From Cymodocea nodosa (lineage: Eukaryota; Streptophyta; Magnoliopsida; Alismatales; Cymodoceaceae), in the NCBI GenBank assembly GCA_036874045.1, contig JAZBRI010000008.1, positions 6,401,001-6,465,000 on the forward strand: a stretch of DNA of 64,000 nucleotides, in the 5' to 3' direction. The position numbers were made by a program, and so were the translations under genes. Of this stretch, positions 56,856-64,000 are shown piece after piece. The notes below the pieces were generated by a model. That model worked only from the letters and a program-made list of their open reading frames with translations. It was not told the DNA's origin and ran no database searches. The first letter of the stretch is position 1. The number at the start of each line of letters is the position of its first letter.

Positions 56856-57340
56856 TGTCGATTAAGCTTCGTTGTGCACTGTAGAACTTAGTGGAAGTGA
56901 AGATTACAAAACTAGGGTTTTACCAAGGTAGAAACACGAAAGGTTGTTAGTAAAACATTTATAACTCTTCGAGTTTATAAACAGATTCAATCATTGAAAT
57001 CATAAATATAAGATCCGTTATTGATAAATAACTCGAGTGCTTACAATAACTATACGAGTTTTACAACCGACAAAAGCAGAATGCTTAGCGTAACTGTTCG
57101 TGCAAAGAAAATAACTTCTAGCTAAGTGAAAAGTGAGAAAACTCGAAAACTTATGATAACTATTCGAGTTTTGTGAGCAGTAAAGCACATAAATATACGA
57201 CAAACATGAATAGTTATTGTTAGAGATTAAGTCTTTTAAAAAATATAATAATATTAAGTTAACTGTTTTAGTTTCTCGAATGGATAGGTGTGAAAGTCGA
57301 AGAGTTAAACATAACTGTTCGAGTTTCAACTAAGACATTA
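56856..57340 (-). promoter_or_regulatory. Internal promoter of ORF3 in F: CTCGAA-type dyads
   Basis: TATAAATG at 56956-56963 (minus), about 100 bases before the ATG. Upstream dyads carry F's own LTR word: about 57032-57060 (AACTCGAGTGCTTA, AACTATACGAGTT) and about 57138-57172 (AACTCGAAAACTTA, AACTATTCGAGTT). The word matches the LTR of F and not those of E or B. Confidence 0.68.
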
Positions 57341-57880
57341 TAAAGTAATGAAATTCAACACGTGCACAATTTGAACTTAACGTGTTCAGATAGTTTTGGA
57401 GACTTATAAACCTAACTATCTGATGCGTAGGTGCAATTCAGAGAGTTACAAATAACCTTTCAAAAGATAACTTAAGTCAATCTTCCAGATCACAACACGT
57501 GGGCTTAAATAGTTTTATAATAAAGAGAAGTTTTGGATAGTTACAAATCTAACTTTCTAATGCCCAGACACATTTCGAAGAGTTACAAATAACTTACCGA
57601 AAATCCACTAAAGTCATGCATTATGGTTTCAACACGTGTACTTCAGGAAATAATAAAATATTCTACTGAACGTTTTAAAACATAACTGTCTGATACTTAC
57701 AATATAACTTGCTGAAACAATAGAAAATTTGGATACTTAAGAATTAAAAAGCCTGCAAGTCACCGATAGTTCAGAAATTTACTTAATTAAAGTGTATTTC
57801 CTGAAATTATGAAGATTCTTTTATGAAAACATATAATAGTTCATAAGAGATGAATTATTATACGAGAAATTGCTCCCCCT
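57341..57880 (-). other. Athila-U3-like segment and internal purine tract in Copia element F
   Basis: 57590-57790 matches the LTR of Athila G (36380-36620 and 51375-51610), including a stretch of over 40 nearly identical bases around TTTCAACACGTGTACTTC. At the outer edge is TATGTAGGGGGAGCAA (about 57867-57882, minus), placed like the polypurine tract that adjoins the LTR of G. A Copia element thus carries an Athila-like 3' end in front of ORF3. Confidence 0.7.
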
Positions 57881-57979
57881 ACATAAATGTAGTGTAAAGA
57901 ATCTATGGCGTACTTAAACTAGGTTGCCAAGCCCTTTAATAGATTTGGCTTTAAAATGTCAAATGGCTTACTTAAAAAG

Positions 57980-59552
57980 TGTTGAGTATTTTTGTTTTGA
58001 TGATGTATGCTGAATGAAAATAATCATATTTGCTCAATTACTATTGCTTGTGAAAAGAAATTAAAATCATCAATTAATACAAAAAAAGCTTACTGATATA
58101 AATACTTGTCTGTATTGGATCTGAAGTTAATAACTAGTCGTTTCATTGCATTAATTTCTCATTTAGCTAAACGTTAAGTTAACGTGTGTTTTTAATGAAA
58201 AGCATGATATGTTTTAATGTTATATCTTCTATATCATGAACAGCGCACGTTTAGACAACTCGTTAAGTTAGAGTTTTGTTTGTATAGAGGTCACGTGAGA
58301 ACTCGTTAAGTTAGAGGCTTAAAGGTTAAAATAAGTCACGTGATAACTTGTTAAGTTAGTGAGTAAAAGAAGAGACGAACTCGTTAAGTTAGTGTTATAC
58401 ACGTGGTGAAATTATAAGTTACGAATGTTGTATTGTATCACGTGAGGTGCACATGTTCAACTCATTAAGTTAACATAACTAAACGCGTTGAGTTGCTATA
58501 TTGAACACTAAGGCAACGCGTTAGGTTAGCGTTATAAACTTAAGTTGTTATTTTTGCACGTGGTAAAATTCTTATTATAAAAACATTTGTTTATTATTGG
58601 TTCATTGAGTTATCATAACACAACGGAGATGAGATAGCATAACACCACGAACATAGTTCGTTGAGTTAGCTACAGTGCTTGTCACGTGAAATGGCACATG
58701 AAGAACTCGTTAAGTTAGAAACGTTAAGTTATATATATACTTGTGTTACTCGTTTAGTTAACATTAAAGTAACGACTTCTTATTACACTGATGAAAAACT
58801 TTTGAACGAGAAAGTTTATTTTGCAGGAAATTTTTCAGAGATCCAAGACTAATGATTAAAGAAAATTCGAAATATAAACGTGGGTTAGAACGTATGTGTT
58901 TCGATGAAGGAAAAAGAAAAGACGTGGAGAAGTGGAAAACTGGTAGTGGTTAAACGTGAAGGATATGCATGAAATGAAGATACAGTATAAAAGGCATAGA
59001 ATTCTCGTTGATCAATTTATCCTTGCACACAAAACGAAAAATCTTTTCAAGGATCAAACCATCCCTGCACACCAAAAGAAAAATCTTTTTTAGGGATCAA
59101 AAACACCTCTTCGGGAAAAATCTCTCAAGTGGAAGAAAATTCAGTGAAGCAAAAAAGGTAAGATTTTCGTCACTGAAGATTTGAAGTATCAGAAGAAAGC
59201 AAATTCGGTGAAGCATGAAAAGACAAGATATTCGTCATTGAAGAATTGCTGAAGAAGAAAAAGAAGAAGAAGAAAGATCTCAAACAGGGAGAAAAGTTTT
59301 AAATTCCGCAAATTAGTTTTCTCTATTTGTCGTTATGAAATTGTTTAGTTGAAACATGGTATCGAAATATAATTGCATCTACAATTTCTGAGGAGAATTG
59401 AATTGTATATTGTAATTGAAACCTTGAATAAAAATGATTTTATGAAAACAATGTTTCGACTTGTTTATGAGTTTTAAAGTTTCAATTATATCTTAGAAAA
59501 TATTAAAAATACACAATTCACCCCCCCTCTTGTGTAGCCATACGATCCTACA
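57980..59552 (+). repeat. Solo LTR of the E family inserted in element F
   Basis: 1573 bp, TGTTGAGTATT...GATCCTACA, the reverse of the E LTR. There is no primer site after it and no polypurine tract before it. Five bases aaaag before and aaaat after form an imperfect target duplication. TATAAAAG is at 58986-58993. It arose by LTR-LTR recombination. The ends and the E-type dyads (about 58255-58680) are well kept. Confidence 0.85.
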
Positions 59553-60405
59553 AAAATGTTGTTAAGCCTTAAATAGATTTGAGTCTCTCTAAAAATTTTT
59601 TTTTTTTTAAAATATGAATTAAATACAGAAAGAAATAGTAGATTTAACAATTTAGACTTTCTATCTTTTATCTTATTCAGTTTACAAAAGATAATTCATA
59701 AAGATATACCTTCAGGAACTTAAAAGAATTCAATAATGAGTACACAAACTTAAGACAATAAATATCATACATTATGTGTAAAGAGTAGATAATAACAAGA
59801 AAAAAAATAAAGATTATATGCACAGATTATGGCAGGATTGTTATAACACCTTGAAAGATAAATTAAGCTTGAGTACATTGCCCCTTTTTCCTTCTTCTTT
59901 TCTTTATATTCATATATATATATTATGTATTACCTCCCACAATATCATCTTTTTACGTGATCACAATCCCTTACTTAGGGGAAAGATAACCAGTTACTTA
60001 ATGACAAGTGAGAACAAGTTTTTTTTTTTTTTTTTTTAATTGTAATTGTAATCTGAATTACTTGCAAAATGAGTTTTCAATCAGCACATCCCAAACCAGT
60101 TGGTTTAAGTGACTAGGGTTTAAGATCCCCCAACGGACTTAATTACTCAAGTAATTGCAAAAAAAAACAAACAAAAAATAAAACAAGACAGTAAATTAAA
60201 ATAGAGGCAACCGTAAGACTTAATTTTTCTAACAGAATGTTAATAACTTTCCTTTAATAAAAAGTACATACTTTCTATGTATTTTCTTGTTAAAATCTCT
60301 ATAATAGCATATACATAAGTAACAAAAATATAGTTGGCACTCACATTGAATCAATTTAACTTTCCTTAAGTAATCTTTTCTGAATTTTTCTTAAATATAT
60401 TCATA
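59553..60405 (-). other. Non-coding spacer of element F
   Basis: No gene. It has T-rich and A-rich runs (59587-59610, 60016-60040, 60158-60185). A stretch near 60070-60090 (GAGTTTTCAATCAGCACATC) looks like a diverged copy of the conserved block of E and G. Confidence 0.5.
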
Positions 60406-61807
60406 TACAAAGTGGATCTTTAGAAACAAAACTAACAACACTGGTCAAGTTATAAGGAATAAAGCTAGATTAGTTGCACAAGGGTATACACAGGAAGAAG
60501 GATTAGATGATGATGAAACATTTGCTCCTATGGCTAGGTTAGAAAGTATTAGAATATTATTGGCCTATGCTTGTTATATGAATTTTAAATTATATCAAAT
60601 GGATGTAAAGAGTGCATTTCTAAATGGTTTAATTAATGAAGAAGTCTATGTAAAACAACCACCTGAATTTGAAGATATTAAAAATCCTGACTTTGTGTAT
60701 AAATTGAAGAAAGCCTTATATGGTTTGAAGCAAGCACCTAGATCATGGTATGAAAGATTGTCTACTTTTTTAATAGAAAAAGGCTATATCATGGGAAAAG
60801 TGGATCATACTCTATTTATCAAGAGAGATGCTAAAGATCAGATTGTTGTTCAAATATACGTGGATGATATAATCTTTGGAGCAACCTCTGATAAGTTGAT
60901 AGAAATATTCTCTGAAGAGATGACTAATCAGTTTCAAATGAGTATGATAGGAGAACTTTCATATTTTTTAGGACTTCAAATTAAGCAAATGGATAAAGGT
61001 ATATTTTTAAATCAGGAAAAATATGCAGATGAAATGCTTAAGAAATTTAATTTTAATGATACAAGGATTCGAGGAACTCCAATGAGTACTACTTTAAAGT
61101 TAGATATTGATGACATAGGAAAATTTATAGATCAATGAAATTACAGAAGTATGATTGGTTCTTTACTTTATTTGACTGCTAGTAGACCTGATATTATGTT
61201 TGCTATGTGTATTTGTGGTAGATTTCAATCTAATCCTAAAGAATCACACTTAATTACAGTTAAAAGAATATTTATATATATACAAGGAACTAAAAATTTC
61301 GAACTATATTACTCTAAGGATAGTTCAACAGATCTTATAGGATATACTGATGCTCATTATGTAGGATCTAAATCTGATAGAAAGAGTACCAGTGGCACAT
61401 GTCAATTATTGGAAAATAATTTGGTGTCATAGTTTAGTAAAAAGCAAAACTATGTAGCACTTTCTACTACAGAAGCTGAATATGTTGTTGTTGCACTGTG
61501 TTGCACTCAGATTCTATGGATAAGGCAAACTTTAGAAGATTTTGGATTATCTTATGATACAACTGAGATTTATTGTGACAGTAGTTCTATAATAAATCTT
61601 TCCAAAAATCTTGTATTACATTCAAGAGCAAAGCATATAGAGGTTAGACATCATTTTCTAAGAGATAACATAATTAAAGGAAAAATTAAATTAGAATTTG
61701 TGTCTAGTAAAAATCAATTAGCTGATATATTTACAAAACCTCTAGATGAAAATACATTCTGCAACATTAGATTAAATTTAGGTATTTGTAGGCTATGTGA
61801 TGTGTAA
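60406..61807 (+). pseudogene. pol: pol of element E2 (reverse transcriptase and RNase H)
   Basis: Starts abruptly at KWIFRNKTN and runs in one frame to the TAA at 61805-61807, with only two stops (61136-61138 and 61430-61432). Reverse transcriptase is intact at the catalytic box, [10 protein letters not shown], unlike E. RNase H has DAHYVGSKSDRKSTSGTC (second Asp changed to His), STTEAEY, DSSSII and SRAKHIEVRHHFLRD, then ADIFTKPL. It is nearly identical to E but on the opposite strand. Confidence 0.9.
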
Positions 61808-62867
61808 AATGCTTAAACTCCACATAAAAAGATAAATATTATTGATGATGTTGTTCACCTCATAGATATTATATACTTATTATAAATATCTAAAGTAATA
61901 TCTAAACTACTGCTTAAGATACTATGTATTTATTGTAAAATCATAGTAGTATCTTATTGATTTTATGTAGTTTATCAATTTTAATGGTTTTTACAATTTT
62001 AAGTAGAAATGTAAAAGAAAAATATTAAATACTTCTGACATTCTGAAACTTTGATTAAATGTTTTCTTTGAATCAAGGAAAATGCATATCATCATGCATA
62101 AATTTGACTGAATTGATTAAACTTGTAGAATAAGTTATATGTAACTCATCTTAAACTATTAATCAAAAGTATAAGCTTATTGAAACTGATTCATATTCTC
62201 AATACAATCATAGAAGTAAAAATTGTATGAGATTTGTGTTTTATTGCATCTGTATTAATGGAATACATATATACTGTGCTTAAAATGAAAAGTGCTTACA
62301 AAGTGAAAATCTTTGAGAGTTTATTGATCAGTTTGATCACGAGCCTTTTGTACTTGAGCAGATAGGTATGTAAGGATTGTTGTCCTAAAAAAGGATTCTT
62401 TAAATCTGGCAACCTAAGGTCCTGATCAGATCTGGGATTGTTGACTGAAAGCTCATTACACGGGTACATTAGAAAGCTCTTGTATGATTCAAGCTTTTCA
62501 AACTAACTTTTAAAGAAAATTATCAATATTTACTGTTTTGAAAAGAAAAAGTTGTTTCATTAATTACAGATATCTTTGAATCTCATATAGTTTCTACCAA
62601 TATGACTACTGATTTATTGAATCAACATTAGTACTTTTGAAAATGTTTATTTGAGATATATTCTTTTATTCTCCTTGAATTAATCACATTGAGTTCAAAG
62701 TTGTGTTTTGATTCATATACAATAAGAATTGATTCTGGAAATCATTTTTGATGATGTCAGGATAATGGAAGTCTCTGAAAAGAAAATTTAAAAGTATAGT
62801 TATACTTAACATCTATTGTCACTACAAGTATATTTTGCATTTTGATTGAATATATTTGAAGTATATT
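61808..62867 (+). other. pol-ORF3 spacer of E2 with conserved block
   Basis: No gene. 62311-62510 matches the conserved block of E and Athila G; it contains GAAAGCTC twice around a short inverted stretch (TTACACGGGTACATTA). Its strand relative to the element is the same in E, E2 and G. Confidence 0.65.
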
Positions 62868-63393
62868 TGTAGGGGGAGGATCAACAATGTCGAAAACAAA
62901 TTAATATAATTTAGAATACAAATCTTAATTAATCTGAATTAATGTCCTCTTAAAATCTTGATGAAATAATTTAAAAAGACAAATAAACTATTTTAGATTC
63001 AAAAGACAAAATGTTCAAATAGTTTACAATGTTCTCAAGATAATGTTAAGTTTAGCATGTGTGTTGTTTTCGGAACGTTTCAATTGGAAGCATCCGAAAA
63101 TTGTTTCGTGTACTAACTAGACATTATGTTAGATAAGGTAACGTGTAAAACTGCCTCTAAACAACGTTTTACTCGTTAGGTTAGTTAACTCAACGAGTTA
63201 TACTTGAATATTTCGGGTACCTTGATTGAATAAACTTTATTCAATATTTATTTTATTTCTAAACCCAACTTCTCTTCACGTTGAGTTATACGCCTAAAAA
63301 CCCTATTTAAACACTTATTACATAGGCACTTAGGTTACTTGTAAACTTTGTCAAGAAAATCTTTCCCGCTTATTATTGTTACAACCTGCGACG
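62868..63393 (+). promoter_or_regulatory. Internal purine tract and ORF3 promoter of E2
   Basis: TTTGTAGGGGGAGG at about 62866-62879. A dyad at about 63170-63200 has arms ACTCGTTAGGTTA and TTAACTCAACGAGT, the E-type word. TATTTAAA is at 63304-63311, 83 bases before the ATG. The layout is identical to E. Confidence 0.68.
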
Positions 63394-64000
63394 ATGGTCT
63401 CCAAGTTCTACAAAGGTCGTGGCAGAGGAAAAGGCAAAAGTGGAAGAGATGCAAAAGGAAAAGAAATAGAGAATGATGAAGTTCCACGTACTTGGTTCAA
63501 GAAAATATTTCGAGTGGACAAAAGGTCAGAAGAACTTTATAGAGATTACTTCTTTTCTCAGGATATATTAGATGAAGTTAGACAAGAACTTCAACATACT
63601 GATGCAAATATTACATACATGGGTATTCGTAGTAAATTTGATAGAGAATACAGAATGAAATGTGTTGAGATTGCATTTTTGGAATAGTATGCAAAATATT
63701 TGGAAAAAGGTGTAGGATCATCAAATAGAACTCCTCAAACTCCTATAAACGGTACAAGACTACATGCATTTGAAGAAGAGCATGAATCAGCTATCCCTAC
63801 TCCTTTATATTCAAAACAAGTAGAATCAGATATTGTTGTAGACAAAACAAAAGTTGATAGTCTTCGAAAGGCCGTTGCAATAGAAAGTGCCTTAGAAGAA
63901 TTAAAGCAGAAAACTTTTATGGAGCAATTTGAAAAGAAAATAGCAATACTTGAAAAAGAGAAACAGAAATGTTATAGAAGAAGGAAAGTCAGAAAAATTA
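63394..64000 (+). pseudogene. ORF3 of element E2, partial at window edge
   Basis: The ATG at 63394 opens MVSKFYKGRGRGKGK and continues through TWFKKIFRVDKR and GIRSKFDREYRMKC. A TAG at 63685-63687 replaces the Gln found in E, and the same frame then continues to the end of the window (YAKYLEKGVGSS, SALEELKQKTFMEQF). The shared domain lies beyond the window. Confidence 0.78.

Larger units (their letters stand above)
53527..60405 (-). mobile_element. Element F: Copia element 3' half with ORF3, interrupted by a solo LTR
   Basis: On the minus strand: spacer (60405-59553 and 57979-57881), internal purine tract (about 57880-57869), promoter region, ORF3 (56855-55153), polypurine tracts, 3' LTR (54778-53527). 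Gag and pol are missing beyond the junction with E2 near 60405. Its LTR sits in gag of G2. It is the same family as element A by ORF3. Confidence 0.75.
60406..64000 (+). mobile_element. Element E2: second E-family Copia element, 5' truncated, continuing past the window
   Basis: pol (60406-61807), spacer with the conserved block, internal purine tract, promoter, ORF3 (63394 onward). The gag, protease, integrase and 5' LTR are missing left of 60406. It is inverted relative to E. Confidence 0.85.

Noticed and set aside
59818..60039. A 73-codon plus-strand frame.
   Set aside because: It lies in the F spacer, antisense to F, ends in a T-run, and has no homologous frame in E or E2.
60070..60190. 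A tRNA-derived SINE: B-box-like gggtttaagatcc, A-box-like ccagttggtttaagtg and an A-rich tail.
   Set aside because: Its left part aligns with the conserved non-coding block of E and G in the position expected for element F, no target duplication is visible, and the box matches are weak.

Overview
This is a gene-poor, AT-rich plant nuclear window, almost certainly a dicot-type genome in repeat-rich heterochromatin. I assign nearly every base to LTR retrotransposons nested in or fused to one another. Evidence: Ty1/copia gag-pol proteins with plant initiator-Met primer sites (TGGTATCAGAGC), Ty3/gypsy proteins of the Athila clade with a tRNA-Asp-type primer site, polypurine tracts, paired LTRs and 5-bp target duplications. 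I see no ordinary host gene, rRNA, tRNA or CRISPR. The one host-like gene is an F-box gene carried as a passenger inside the Athila element.

Layout. 1-1791: ORF3 remnant of Copia element A (+). 1792-21871: Copia element B (+, Sirevirus-like), whose 5' LTR is split by the complete nested element D (3166-11241, -, matching 1533-bp LTRs). 21872-22796: element C, a primer site and an intact gag segment that reuse B's 3' LTR. 22797-22844: an LTR-end remnant. 22845-24600: pol fragment K of another Copia lineage. 24601-35801: element E (-), truncated in gag. 35802-51771: Athila element G (-), about 16 kb, with LTR, primer site, pol, ORF3, a second gag, an F-box gene, polypurine tract and a truncated LTR. 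51772-53526: a second Athila copy (G2) sharing G's LTR. 53527-60405: Copia element F (-), interrupted by a solo E-type LTR (57980-59552). 60406-64000: element E2 (+), running off the window.

How the parts work together. B, E, F, E2 and A carry a third gene (ORF3) after pol, and Athila G carries a related one, although Copia and Athila belong to different superfamilies. In B, E, F and E2 ORF3 is preceded by an internal purine tract. In all of them it is preceded by a promoter-like block, and in E, E2 and G by the same TATA word 85-100 bp before the start codon. LTRs and internal promoters are packed with about 30-bp dyads: an outer family-specific word plus a constant core, AGTTA...TAACT. The outer word is CGGAT in B and D, CGTTG or CTCGTT in E and G, and CTCGAA in F. 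The internal promoter of each element generally uses the same word as its own LTR. This looks like a cis-regulatory code that co-evolves with each family, and ORF3 is a candidate partner. That last step is inference.

All coding regions are decayed. Most in-frame stops look like Gln or Trp codons changed to TAG/TGA, as expected from cytosine-methylation decay. The best-preserved reading frames are gag of C, pol and ORF3 of E, pol of E2, and the F-box gene (one internal TAG).
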